DNA of 64,000 nucleotides, taken from NCBI GenBank assembly GCA_026261815.1, contig JAMPIT010000230.1:1993501-2057500 (forward strand), given 5' to 3'. The position numbers and the translations under genes are program-made. The DNA is from Monarcha castaneiventris obscurior. Its lineage: Eukaryota; Chordata; Aves; Passeriformes; Monarchidae. Of this stretch, positions 25,225 to 37,588 are shown in pieces. The notes below the pieces were generated by a model. That model saw nothing but the letters and a program-made list of their open reading frames with translations. It searched no databases and was not told the origin of the DNA. Numbering within the stretch: the stretch's first letter is position 1; every line of letters starts with the position of its first letter.

Positions 25225-28200
25225 TGCACATCTACATATGTGTGCTTATAGACTCCACACAAAAGATGTTAGCTAGGAGATGATACAGCATTTTTTCCAC
25301 CCCCCCACATCTTTTTCCCTGCCAGATTTACTGAAGGATTTTCCTTGTTACCTCCTGCTGAACTGCCATGGCAAGAGGACCTTGAAGATGAAGTCAAGCG
25401 TGAGGTTTAACTGTACCCATTCTGGCAGCCCTGGAGGAACCTTTAGTGCTTTTCTTGAAGTTGCTCCAAGATTTTCTTCTGCCTCACCAAGGAGAGTCCT
25501 GCAAAGGAGTAAGGGAGTTTGCCAGCCTGCTAACCTGGGGTACACCGAGGAAATGAAAAGCACAAATTTCCCAATGTACCTTTCTGCCTGGTGCAGAAAA
25601 TCTGGCCCACCCTTGAGTCCCTGAAACATGCAGAGCATCTCCAAAAGTCCTGAGGTCTGTGCTGTAGGATATCCCTATGAAGAGGAGCTACCAGAAGTCT
25701 AAAAGTGCTGAAATCTGAGTGACCCCACACAGGAAGGGGAAGTAAATGTGAAAAAGGGTTTGGAACAGTTAACACTGATAGTAGCAAAACCCAAAGTTTG
25801 TGTTTTTCCCACTTATCATTTTAAATCCCAAAATGATGGCATGGCCATGCATTTCATGGGGCTGTTGCTGTCCTTGAGAGCTCTTCCAGCTCATGTGGGC
25901 AAAGAGGACACGAGGGCTCTGGAAAAAGGGATTCTTTATATGGGTATCACTGCAAGCACCCCATTTCCTTGGGAAGCTCTCTGAAAGGGAAGGGGGTTGT
26001 TTTGTTTTGTGCTTTCGCCCCCTTTTATGAATCTTTTTTTTTAAAGAAAAGCATCCTGCTCTTACCCCTGAGCCTGGATCTCTGCAAACCAAGGAGCAGA
26101 GTCCCTTTGCCATGTGTGTGGTGCCTTTGTGCTCTCCAGTATCACCTGGGTGTTTGGATACTGTCCTTGGGGAGGGATTTTCCATCCAATGATGAGGATC
26201 CTCAGTTTCGCACTGGTTTTTTTCCTTGCTCCATTGCCCTGATCAGCTGAGCTGTTTTTGAGACAAGGCTTGGCCCTGCTTGGCTGTGCTCCTCTCATGG
26301 TAGGGGTGGCTTGGCAAGGCCTGGCTGGGACCCAGCTGGAGGATCAGAGAGCAACCCTGGGCTCCCTCAGGACCCACCACAGGGATGCGCCAAGCAAATC
26401 TCAGCTCAGCAGAGAAAATGGCCCACGTTATGGGCTTTGCAGTGCTCGTGCCAGCTGAAACACAGCCATGAAGCTGCTTGCTTCTTGTTTGCCCAACAGC
26501 CCCCGCAAAGCTGGGGGATGCCATAAGAAAAGCTGGAAAATTGCAATACTTCATCTTCTACCCACTTCTGCTGTCAGCCTCTAGCTTGAAGCCTTAGCAT
26601 TCAAGAAGAGGCAGAAGTGATTGGTTTCTACAGGGCCAGGCAGCAGACACAGGTTTATTTGTGCTTAAACGGCATGGACATTATGGGATGGAGGTTTGTC
26701 TCTGGGCTGCTGGGCACTGTGATGCTGGTGGAGCTGCAACAAGCCCAGTGCTGTGCAGAGCTGGTGGGTTGCAGAAGCACATGGATAACGTGCTGCTGCT
26801 CCCTCTGAGCAGAGACCAAGCCTGGGGTCCCAGCACCACGTTCCCAGGATGCAGGAGGATGCAGGTACTTGGATGTAATAATCATAAGAAATAATAATTA
26901 TAGTTATAAATTATTATAACTGGTATATATGACTACTATTTGTATATAAATTAATATCCTAATCTTACTATTTTTTCTAATAATTGTGGGATCACTTCTG
27001 GACCTTACCAATACAGGCTGAAGGCAGCCCTTCCCCAAGAAATAATTGCTCTATACTCCAACTGGATGCCAAGAGGTGGAAAAGCAGAGGGTTATAGCAA
27101 CTTCAGAGATAACTGTGGGATAAGCTTCCATCCAGAGATGGAAAGCTCTTCTCCATTCACAGTCTAGTGCCCCCAGGGGACTTTCCCTGAAGGGCTGTGG
27201 CTTAAATCTGTGTTGAGACAGCACAATATTGCATCTATTCCATATTTCTATGCCAGCACTGGTTTTCTTCAGCAACATCTCCATGCTGAATAAGCCCTTG
27301 GCTTCTCTCATCTCCTCCTGGGTGACAGTGGCTTGGTTTGGCACTCTGTGTTTCACCAGGGTCGGCTCAGCAGGCCCTGCACTCTTACACCAGCTACGAT
27401 CTCTCCATCTGTTTGGATCTGTTCTTTCCTGGTGAGAGTTTAGTTTTCCTTGCCTTAAAAGGAGACAGCCTTCACCACTGATATATCTCCTTCCCTTGCT
27501 CCTCACTGTAGTTTTCATCAGCTGATGGCACATCTGTATTCCTGGGAAACTGAGCTGGCCTTAACATCTAATTCCTCTCTGTCTCCTGCTCTGCAGGCAG
27601 TGATGAATCTTTGCCAATTTACTGAGGAATTAGCTGGGGATAAGGATCTGTGTACACTTTATACTTTGCTTCACAACACCCACCATTAATAATGAGCATG
27701 TCCTTTATGACCTGAGCCTTGTTTTAAGTGAATGCAAAGTATTGGCCCTTTCCTTGATGATCCATAGCCCTTGCAGCCCTGCACTGTTGTCTGGAAGGAT
27801 TCCAAGTGTTTTGGAGCAATGCACTGGAATACATCACAAATGAACCAGTTTTGCTTGTCTAAGTTTTGTCTCTGGGGATGCGGGAGGGACGGCAGGGGAG
27901 GAGAGGGATGAATATTTATTAGCTTTTAATCAAAGAAAGTGCTCTCTGTAACCAGACAGGCTACTGTCTGTATCTGATCCAAGAGAGACATCAAGATCCC
28001 TGTTCTTTGCTGTGCTGCAGCTCGTGCCCCTCCGAGCTGAGCAAATGGGTTGTAAAGCACTCCAAGAGGTGCCTGTCTCTGTTTGGATTTCTCTGCATCC
28101 AGATTTTCCTGGCCACGTCCACCCAGGATTCTCCTGGATAAAACAGTCGCTGGATGAGTGGAGAGGAACAGCAAAATGCATGTGCCATGACCCTGAGAGA

Positions 28201-28228
28201 GGAGATGCGTTTTGGGTAAGTCTGCACA
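25225..28228. other. Unique non-coding sequence, no gene recognised
   Basis: It contains an AT-rich patch with a small perfect hairpin at 26.9 kb. Open frames do not exceed about 160 codons and are not recognisable. No RNA gene was seen. Confidence 0.55.
26876..26957. repeat. AT-rich tract with a perfect 8-base hairpin
   Basis: TAATAAT/TTATAAT-type sequence. The arms AGTTATAA (26902-26909) and TTATAACT (26914-26921) are exact reverse complements with a 4-base loop. Confidence 0.7.
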
Positions 28229-28336
28229 CATTTGAGCAGCCTGGTCTAGAGGAAGGTGCCCCTGCCCACGGCAGGGGTTGGAACTGGATGATCTTTAATG
28301 TCCCTTCCAACCCAAACCAGTCCGTGATTCTGTGAG
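28229..28336 (+). mobile_element. CR1 LINE 3'-terminal fragment
   Basis: The plus strand reads TTTGAGCAGCCTGGTCTAGA, then the CCTGCCCACGGCAGGGGTTGG block, the GATGATCTTTAATGTCCC block, and ends at GTGATTCTGTGA, the CR1 3' tail. Only about the last 108 bases of the element are present. It is oriented on the plus strand and carries no coding sequence. Confidence 0.95.
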
Positions 28337-31300
28337 TCAGGCAATTTGTACACTGACAGTACATCCTGGCTGTCCTGGATAATCCCTCCAGATCCCACCT
28401 GGATACTCTGAGCAGGGAAAAATAACACCTCTCAAGTAGAAAGGAGAGAAGATACAAAGCAGCAGAGACCTGGAGCTGTGGAGCAGAGCTCTGTACCGTG
28501 GGATGGGAGGCAGGGTTTTATGGAAGTGTTTGCCAGACTCAGTCCAGCTCCTGGACTGTGTGTGACCCCTGGTCCTGCAGTTTTAACCTTCTGGGAGTCG
28601 GATGCAAAGCCAGTGGGGATACACCATCCCTTGGCACTGCACTCTGTCGGGATAAAAGGTTTGCATCCTGCTGCTCTGTGATGCAGGAATTCTATGGAAA
28701 CCCACAGAAGGGGTTTAAAGGTGGGACCCCAATGCCTGGTTCATGCTTGGGTGTGCCCACTTCAGGACCTCTGTGTCACGAGAGGACAGGCACCAAATCT
28801 CTAGGGCAACACTCATAATTCTGCACTAAGCCAGACACCAGGCGTTCACAATGGTCCATACTGTTAAATTGTCATCAAGTTCCTTGGCATGGCATCCTCC
28901 TCTCCCAGAGAGGGCCTGGGGACTCTTCAAGGGCTGGCATGGGGCAGGGACCAGCCCCAGCTGTCAGCATGGCTGAGGCCACCCTGGTTAGGGTTTGGAG
29001 AGGAGCAGGGGGTTTGGTTTGCAGGCCTGTGTTGTGCCATCTGGCCACACAACTGCTCTTAGCCCCTTTTATTTACTGGTATAGACATGGTCTCCTTGTT
29101 CTGCAAAATCCTGACTGTGAAACCAAGGGACCACATATCCCACCCTCTTGGAAATACAACTTCCCAACTAAAAACATCTGGTGGGAGCCCTGTGTTTGTG
29201 TTAGTGAGAGGCCAAACAGAAAATGCCAACAAACCAAGCTGCAGGGATCGGATGAGATCAAGCCAAGGCCAGATCACCTCTGAGCAGTTTGGGGCTGAAT
29301 TTTTACCTACAAGCCCATTGCAGGACCAAAGTCCTGGCCATGTGCTGTCTCTTTCTGCCAGACTGCTCAGGGTGCCTCTGTGACTGCTGCCTCAGCATCT
29401 CACACAGCTCTCCAGGCAGAGAGGGATGGGCACACCAATACCTGTTACAGACCAGGAGCTGAGGGGTTAAGTGACTGGGAGCCTTTGGCACATCAGAGAA
29501 CAAATCCAGCTCTCCCAAATCCCAGTGCTGGTGTTAGCCAGAGATTTCTCTTACTTCTCAGCTGGAATGTCTACCCCACTGATGTGCCAGCACAGGACCT
29601 GGTGCAGGACCACAGCTGCAGCTTTTTAGGCTGCCTCAGATGTGGACTGAGGGCTCTCTCTGCAGCAGGAGGTCCTGGGGGTGGGAAGGGGCTGTGTGTG
29701 CCCTGAATACAAAAGAGGCAAATATTTTTATTATATCCCAAAGCACACTTGTGTCAGCACTCGCTCTCCTAGCTAGGAAGTGTCCATGCAGGAGGTCTTC
29801 TCCTGAGCAGAACAGACTGGGGACAGTGACAGGGCAAAGCCTGTGAACATCTGGTATAAACAAAGTCAAGCCTCTGCCTCAGAAACAGCCAACAAAAGAA
29901 TCCAGGCACTTCAGTGACGATTCACGGAGCACAATAACACTGTCCCTGATCACTGACTCCTTTGGGCTTGCATCAGGGCAGTTGCAGATGTCCTGCAAAG
30001 ACCAGCAGCGTGACAAGAGCATCATTGCAGAGCTGAGAATGGCAGGGTTGGATGTCTTGAGAGTGATCGCAGGACATCAATAAAGCAACCTCCAGATTTG
30101 CATCAGAGCAGTGGCAGGATTGTACCCAAGTCCAGGGCAGGAGGAAATCACATCCTTGGCGCTAGGAGTGCAGTGAATGTCAAAGTAAATTCATAATTAA
30201 TGTTGCACAGTAAAAAATAAAGCAAAACTTTCAGCATTTGTCTTGTGGGTTTGCCTTGTGGTGCTGGTGTTTGGGATAAAGGTTTGGCAGCGGGCAGCGT
30301 GGCGGGGTCCTGCTGGGAGATGCTGGAGGACACATCTCCCTTCTCTTCAAACAGCCCAAATGGATCACTGGGACTACCACCAAGGGCCCATCAGCACCTG
30401 GCAGGAGATGGGATCAAGATCCTGAGGCACCAAGGGCTGGTCCCATGACCCCTTGGAGCCAAGCTGTCCGCTCAGCCTGAAGATGTCCCAGAGCTCTGCT
30501 GTCCTAGTGGCTGTTTGAGCAGCCCCGTGTGCTTGGCTCTTGCACACAGCTGTGCCAGGCAGTCCCTTCCCTGGCATTTCGGTCCTGCCTCAGCCTTCTC
30601 CCACTGCCTTTTCCCCAGGCTGCTCCTCAAAGCAGCCTGTCCCCACAGCACCTTCTGCAGAGCCACACCACAGCTCATCCACCTCCTGCCAGCACTGCTG
30701 TCTGACAGATCTGACTCAACAGCAGCTTCCAGCCTCCCAACAAAGTCACAGGGGATCAGTTTTCTGGGTAAGGGAAAAAATGTCAGACCCTCCTGCCCTA
30801 GCACCAGCCCTTCTCTTATCCCATCCCTCTCCTTTTGCTTTTCCAGGGGGATTCAGGGGCTCTTTGCTATGCTGCCAAGCTGTAGTAGAGAAATGGAAAA
30901 AATCTGGGTGTTCCATGAACTGATGCCACTTTTGGAAGTTTCAGAAACAAAACTCCCCAGGGAAGATCTTTAGCCTTTTAAGTTTTGGGATGACTCTCCG
31001 TGGGGAAGGTGCAAGGCCAAGGCTGCCAGCTGGGAGTGCTTACCATGGATGGAGCACCAGTCACTCCTGTGACCAGCACAGCTCATGCCCAGTCCAGGTG
31101 CACATTCCCAAATGGATTTGCTTCAGCCTAGGGAATCCTGCCTTTGTGCTGGGGTTTCTGGAGCTTGCAAGCAGCGTGTGCACAGTAGCGTTGGTGACAC
31201 AAGACATGACACCTGCAGGATGCCCATCGGGGCAGAGATGGCTCTGTGGGGAGCCTGTCCCCTGGGAGGCTGGGGGAGGTCTGGATCAAAGCCTGGGGAT

Positions 31301-31723
31301 GTGTGATAATCAGCCTTCTAGGAGCTGTAATCTCACTGAAAGGCTTTTTCCTCCCGTTCAGCTGCAGGGCTCAGGCTCAGGTGTGAAATGTCAGACATGG
31401 GTGCTAAGCAATTGAAGAGGGTGTTGTAAAACAGGCTGGGGTTTTGCTTTGCATTTCCTTTGTGCCTCGGTGTGGCTCAGGGGCCTTTTGTGACCTCACA
31501 GGCTCTGACTTATTTCCTAAACACATTCTCTGCACCTTCTTGGTAAGGTTCTTTTGACTTCCAAATGTTTCAAAAATAAAAAAAAAGTTTTTATGCATAA
31601 ATATAGGCTTTCCTTGGAAGTCCCTTGAGGAAAAAAAAAAACAAAAAAAGGAAAAAGAAATAAAGAAGAAGTATATTTTGACGCAGTGTTTTGACCTACC
31701 GCTTTTTTCTAAGAGGATAATTT
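28337..31723. other. Unique non-coding sequence, no gene recognised
   Basis: This lies between two CR1 ends. It holds an approximate 20-base word repeated 130 bases apart near 30.0 kb and an A-rich tract at 31.63 kb. Open frames up to about 150 codons near 30.5 and 31.0 kb are unrecognised. Confidence 0.5.
31629..31671. repeat. A-rich low-complexity tract
   Basis: Forty-three bases almost entirely A with scattered G and single C or T interruptions. It is 50 bases upstream of an inverted CR1 end but is not part of it. Confidence 0.8.
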
Positions 31724-31900
31724 TATAGAATCACAGGATACCAGGTTGCAAGGGACTTAAAGGATGAGCTGGTTCAACCTTTCTTGGCAAAAGATGTCCC
31801 AGCTGAATCTTAAATGTGTCCATCATTGGGGAATCCAAGTCTTCCCTGGGGAGATTATTCCAATGGCTGATTGTTCTCATTGGAATGGGATGAACTGGTG
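31724..31900 (-). mobile_element. CR1 LINE 3'-end fragment, older subfamily
   Basis: The plus strand starts ATAGAATCACAGGATACCAG and contains the TTCAACCTTTCTTGGCAAAAG, AGCTGAATCTTAAATGTGTC and GGGGAGATTATTCCAATGGC blocks (some shortened here). These are the reverse complement of a bird CR1 subfamily distinct from the copies at 13.3, 28.2 and 35.9 kb. Homology fades at about 31.9 kb. It is 5'-truncated and non-coding. Confidence 0.88.
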
Positions 31901-33382
31901 ATACAAAAACTGAGAATAAACCAAATCAAATGCTGTGAAACACTTCATTCCTCAGGGAACAACAATCCCTCCAAGTGACCCAGAGGCGGCAGCGCATCCT
32001 CTGTCTGTGGAGGGCAGAAGGACATTAGAAATGCAGGGCATGTGCAGGCAGCAGGGCATTAATCATCCCCAAGGGATTTACAGACAATCCCCATGGTGAA
32101 GAAGAGACATCAGATCAACCAGGGAAGGATTGAGGCAGGACACAGCCGGAGCTGGAGCAGAATGACCCCTCCCTCTCCCATCTGAGACTGCTTTGTGGAC
32201 AGGCTGACATTAGTCCCACCCAAGCACGCACAGGACAGCACTGGGCAGTCCCAGAAAAGCTTTTCTCTGGCCTGACCAGCCACATTTCATCACTTGTCAT
32301 CTGCCCCTCTGCGAGCTCTCACGCTGTGTCACTGGCACAGCGGCTGCGGCGGGAGCCTCAGCAGGGAAATGTTAATGAAAATCATCTATCAAAGGCAGGC
32401 CCGGACTCAAGGCAGATAAAAGAGGGCACTGAGAGTGAGGTTGTGCTTCCACGTGTGGGAGGTCTTTGCAAGAAGCCTTGTTTGCACTGCAAGAGGAGAT
32501 GGGGCCTCTGAGCAGTGGGGTTTGGTGGTGGTGGGTTTAGGTTTGGACACTCACCTGTTTCCCAGCTGAAGGTGTGGGAAAAGGCTGTGTCCTCTTCCAC
32601 AAGGGCACAGCTCATGCAGGAGGGATTTGGCCTCCAGTTCTCTGCATTCTTCATTTTATCCCACAAGAAATTCATCACTTTGGTAGAAATGTCAATGTAG
32701 CCCAGGGGTGGGCTGAGATCTCCTCCATGAGGGGTGGTACCAGCAAGAATCCTCAGTCTTCTGCTGGGAAGGGTGGAGATGGCAGAGAAAGAGCCAGGCA
32801 CTGCAGTCCATGGCTTTTTTTTGTTATGTGATGGGTTGGCACCCAGAATTAGCAGCAAATCCCTTCTGCATCATTGAACTCTCCTTGAAGGGGTCTCAAA
32901 ACCTTGTGTGGAACACACAGTGCTGCTCAGACACCCTTTATTCCAGAAAATCAAGGTATTTTCGTACCTGGGGGGCCATACCTGCCTTCCTCCCACCAGA
33001 TCTACACCTGGGCATTTCTTGGTGTCTTTCAGCAGGAGAGAGGTCCTGCAGCCTCTGCATCCCCTGTGAGCTTCTGGATGGACCCTGCTGGCTCTGCAAC
33101 CTCCCAGACTGAGGTTCAAGCAGTCATGAGGACCCTGACTCTGCCCCAAATCCCCATGTGCTTAATTTGACAAAATGTGGTTGAAATCATAAAGGCTGAG
33201 CCTTGCCAGCCCCCGTACAGAAGTCTCACCATGTTTCAGCAGATCTTATCCACAGGGAAAATACTCCTCACCTCCCAGGCTGCACAATCTGCATTCTAAG
33301 GCTCCTCACCCACAAATGTCTGTGTTTTCAATGCCACCTCACAATAGCTTTGGGGAGGAAAGTTAAAAATTAGGCTTTTTTA

Positions 33383-33404
33383 TCTTCTTCTTCTTCTTCT
33401 TTTT
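33383..33404. repeat. TTC microsatellite
   Basis: About six TTC units followed by a T run. Confidence 0.8.
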
Positions 33405-33627
33405 GTTCTGACAAGCAGTTGTACTTTTCTGAATTCAAAGGGGATTTTCAGGTAAAATGAGAATTTCCTTAGAAAATGTCAGCTTTGGTAGAAATGTTTT
33501 AATACTTTTGAAAACAACAAGCTTAAACACATAGGGTTTTTCCCTTCTCTTTCCTCCTCATTTTCTCCCAAAAACAGGTGGGCGGAGAGTGGGAAGAAGA
33601 TAGAACATTTTGTGTTCTCTTTTTCTC

Positions 33628-33666
33628 AAAAAAAAAAAAAAAAAAAAAAAAAGAGAGAGAGAAAAA
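33628..33666. repeat. A25 run followed by (GA)n
   Basis: Twenty-five consecutive A, then five GA units and six further A. Runs of 9 and 11 T follow within about 65 bases. No gene or retroelement body precedes the A run, so it is not evidence of a processed pseudogene. Confidence 0.85.
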
Positions 33667-35868
33667 ATTAACACATTGCCAAGAATTATTTTTTTTTGTT
33701 ATTCTGTTCAGAGGGTTTGTTTTTTTTTTTCCGTGGAAAAAGACCAACTTTTTTAAACCAGCTTCAGTTGCTGTTTTTCTATAATTATACCCCAAAGTCT
33801 GGGAACTAGGGCAGAGGAGGCAGTGAGCAGAGAGAGCACTACAGTGTAGACAACCCATGCAGCAAGCACGTTGTGGGATTTTGCAACTGTCCTGTCTCAG
33901 CCATATGGCACAGGGGGCTTGTTCCAGGGTAGCACTGCTTCTTCTCCTTTTAAGCATCCATCAGGTTTTGTGCCATTTTGCTGAAAGTTGTAAAGAAGGA
34001 AGGAAAAAGATCATGTAGCTGCCATTAGGATGAACTATCTAATTAGTGTGCAAAAGCACTTGCCTCCTGGAGGGAGGATGAATTAAATGACCTGCGGCGG
34101 AGGGTGATTCATTTCTGCTCTGCTCTTGCATTTCTCCTCTTGAGACATGAATCACTTGTCCACCAGCCTGTGCAGGGAGGAGGGCAGAGCTCCTGCATCA
34201 GCCTGTGGGGCCAGTCTGAAGGACTCAGACCCAAACCACCACAAGCAGCCTGCCAGGTTCCCTCTTCTTTAACGAGGAAGATGTTCATTCAGGCCTCCTG
34301 TAGTCTTCCCATGGCTTTTTGCCTTGTGGAGAGAGTATCACACGTCTCACAGGGTACCAGCTCTGACTGAAACATCCCCAGAGCATTTCTACCTCACTCA
34401 AGAGACTTCTCTTTGCTGGTGCCTCTGGTCTTGTGCTGCTTCTTGTGCCTCCCTCCTCTCCCTGCCCACCTGCATTTAAAACCTGGTGGCAATTTCATGT
34501 GTTTGTGGACTCGTAGTCAAATGGCCAAAATTGCTCAAGGGTTTTGGAAGTTTTTGGAAAAGCCAGGACTGAGATGTGCACAGACAGGTACTAGAGTCAC
34601 AAAAGCCTCATTCCCCAAGGGAACTAGACCAAAACTCTTCCAAAGGGTGTAATGAAGCCTCCAGAAAGGTCTTGGAGGTGGTTTTAGTGCAGTGCTACCC
34701 TGACACATCTTCCCAAAGCAGAAATTACAAGACAGATTGTTGTCAGTTCCTCCTTCTACCCTATGAGGTTGCTGATAGGAGCGGAGGAATTCCCTGGGAT
34801 TTTGCAGCATTCAGCCCTTTCTCTGGAGCAGGAAAGGTGTCTGATGTCCATGTAATTCCCTCAAAAACGTAAGTTTGACTTAGAGGAAAACCCCAACCTG
34901 CCTTCTCCACAGGACTGGTGTGAGCAGTGGCCACCTTCCTCCACAACCTACATGGAAAAGGGTGCTCAGACACTGCCTGAACCACACCAGGAGTTATAGG
35001 GATATTTTAATCTCCTAAATGAGAAATGAATTGTTCACTGGAGTAGTGTAGAGTTTAACAGGGGAAGTCAAGGTCCTTTGCTGTTTGGTGGGGCTGGATC
35101 TCGTTTGTACTGCCTCAAACCAGGGATGTTTTGGGTGGGAGTAACTCTGTCTACATGGTAGACTTGGGTAGAAAATCTTGGAAAAACCTTTTAGGAAGGT
35201 GAGACAAAACTCACTACCTCAGAAATCTCCCTCTGCCCTCTCCTTCCTGCTCTGGACATGCAGACCCACAATCACTGGCTTGACCAGGTCACGCTTGGAG
35301 TCCTGGTCAAACTTGTCTCAGCTCCTCTCCCTTTGCTGAAAATTTTTCTCTGTTTGCAAATATTGCTGTTTTGAGAAGATCCTGTTCCGCTGATCTGTAT
35401 TGCCTGCAGATTGGGCCACCACGGTAAAACTGGGCTGGTCTTCTGCCTTAATCTGCTGCCTCAGTATCACAGGTGACAAAAAAAGGCATTTAGAAAGCAA
35501 GTGGGAATGCAATTAGTAGCTAAAACACACTCTGTCAGGGTACAAATTTGACATATGTCACAACCAGAGATGGACAACAATGTGCTTTTATGTCTTTTGT
35601 TAATTTTCCTTTGTTCCTATTGAAAAAATATTTATGGTAGACAAAAATGATGCACTTCTGAAACATCCAGATGGCTGTTTCTACAGCTACTGATCCAAAC
35701 TTCTGAATGGACTGGATCTTCATGCTCTAAGGAAGCAAAATTCCCCATTGTTTAAAGGAATTTTTCATCTGCCCTCTCATCTCTGGGAAAACTCCCAGAC
35801 TGCTGGGCAAAACAAGGTTTTTTCTTCATTTTCCCACTGAAGCTGCTCAAGTTGTATAAGAGCCTTAA

Positions 35869-36030
35869 ATCACAGAATCATATCATAGAATCCTACGGGG
35901 GTTTGGGTTGGAAGGGGCCGTAAGATCATCTGGTTCCAACCCCCTGCCATGGGCAAGGAGGACACCCATTAGATCAGGTTGCCCAGGGCCCCAGCAAAGC
36001 CAGCCTTAAACACTTCCAGGGGTGGGCTGT
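35869..36030 (-). mobile_element. CR1 LINE 3'-end fragment
   Basis: The plus strand carries AATCACAGAATCATATCATAG (shortened), then the GGTTTGGGTTGGAAGGGGCC, TTCCAACCCCCTGCCATGGG, CAGGTTGCCCAGGGCCCC and AACACTTCCAGGGGTGGG blocks. This is the reverse complement of the canonical CR1 3' end, with two copies of the tail word. It is 5'-truncated, and homology is lost near 36030. Confidence 0.95.
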
Positions 36031-36366
36031 GTCTGTGGGAGGATGGACACTGACCTAGGCACCTGCATGGGGGGTGCCCAACCACTGGGATATGTGATGC
36101 TGTTTCATTTCACTGGACAGAGACGTATTTTGGGACTGCAGGAGGATGAGTGCTTCCCTCAGCATGTCAATGACCCCAGTGAGAGGCTGAGACTGTGGGG
36201 TCATTAACTGCAATTCCCAGGTCTTTCTTGAAGAGATTACTTATTTGTTAACAACGTCCCTGATTAAATACCAACCTTTCCATCTCTGCCTGTAAAGCAA
36301 GTGTGAGTTCAGCCCCAGGGTACACGGAATGAGAGAGGGCTCCAGGCTTTCACCTGCAGGCAGCAG

Positions 36367-36477
36367 TGCTGGCATCAGGTGAGTGATGGGGATGGTAACT
36401 CGGTGCTGGCACCAGGTGAGTGATGGGGATGGTAACTCGATGCTGGCACCAGGTGAGTGATGGGGTTGGTAACTCGG
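36367..36477. repeat. 37-base minisatellite, three copies
   Basis: Three consecutive 37-base units start at 36367, 36404 and 36441 and differ at only four positions in total. Each unit contains CAGGTGAGTGATGG, a perfect match to the CAG|GTGAGT 5' splice-site consensus on the plus strand. The near-identity points to recent duplication. No exon has been identified upstream, so use of these donors is unproven. Confidence 0.95.
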
Positions 36478-37538
36478 GGAGGCAGCCAGAGTTTGGTGTG
36501 AAACCAACCCCCGTAGCTGCCCACCTCCAACCTGCCTGGCCCCTACCAGACAGCTCTTAAGTGCTCCAGATGGGGCCCCGCCAGCACAACGGGCTCAGCT
36601 TGGCCAGCCTCAGCCTGCCCCTTTCTTCTGACTCAACCAACCTTGCCAAACAGCCATCGCTTCCCTTGAACATCAAAGGTCTTCATTAAACCCTGTCAAT
36701 CACGGGGCCGCGTCCCTTGCGGGGCGTCCATGTGTGACAGGAGCACCGGGGGATCCCCGCCCTGCAGTGGGAGGTCAGCCTGGTTTCAGAGGGGGGGACT
36801 ACTCATGTCATGCCACTTCCAATTTAGGATGTGCTGTTGGAGGCAGCGAGGTGGAAGGGGAGCTCGTACCAAGCCTGTGAGGCAGGTGCTGCGGCTGTAG
36901 GACCCCTGCGCTGTCAAAAGGGAGCTGCTGGGATGAAAGAGCCCCCACGTGTGAAAATGCAGCCTTTCCCCCCCAGCCTGGTGGCATGTCCCCAGATGGG
37001 GAAGTGGTCTCCAGCCTCTGTCAGCTCCACTCACATCAGTCATGTCTCGTTGGGTCCTCTGATGGATGGAAACGGGCAGGACCCATCGCAACCTCTCCCC
37101 GTCAGCCCGGGGCTGCATCCACAGGGATTTCACTTGAGGAGGTCACATGCTGTGCTCCCTCCTGCACCGAGACACAGGAGGTTTGTCTTCCTCTCAGGAA
37201 GGCTCCCTGGATAATGTAGGACATTCCCAGACAGCTGATTGCCGCATCAGCTGGCACAGGGCGCTGCATGAAGGAATGGCTGTAGTGACCCTCCTTCCCT
37301 CTTTTTGTGTTTCAGGACTGTGAGATCCAGCCTAGCAGCTTTGCAGCACTGGTGGGCAGCAAAAGCCGTGTCTACTGTAAGCTCCAAAGCAGTTTTTCCT
37401 CCCTCAGTTCGTGTCTACAAGCAGTGTGTGGCACAGGGGACCTCTCCAGGTCCCATTCACCAAATTGACTCCTGTAGAAGCTGCTATTTGCAGAGCCCAG
37501 GCAGGGCTGTGAGCATGGAGGAGGTTTTGAGCAGGTTG

Positions 37539-37588
37539 AGGACATCTCCACAGGGATGTATTAAGGACATCTCCACAGGGATGTATCA
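37539..37588. repeat. 25-base tandem duplication
   Basis: Two adjacent 25-base units beginning AGGACATCTCCACAGGGATG, differing only at the last position. The phase is not a multiple of three, so it would frameshift any coding sequence. Confidence 0.95.

Larger units (their letters stand above)
31901..35868. other. Unique non-coding sequence, no gene recognised
   Basis: It includes a TTC microsatellite and a 25-base A run flanked by purine and T tracts (33.4-33.75 kb). No gene or named interspersed repeat was seen. The largest frame (158 codons near 32.4-32.9 kb, minus) is overlapped by plus-strand frames. Confidence 0.55.

Noticed and set aside
33602..33618. AGAACA / TGTTCT inverted half-sites like a steroid-receptor element
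   Set aside because: The spacer is five bases rather than the three required by glucocorticoid, progesterone and androgen receptors.
33628..33652. A25 run as a possible poly(A) tail of a processed pseudogene
   Set aside because: No recognisable gene-derived sequence precedes it and no flanking duplication was found.
37305..37330. TTTTTGTGTTTCAG acceptor-like sequence followed by an open frame
   Set aside because: The frame that follows is crossed by the frameshifting 25-base duplication and matches no protein.
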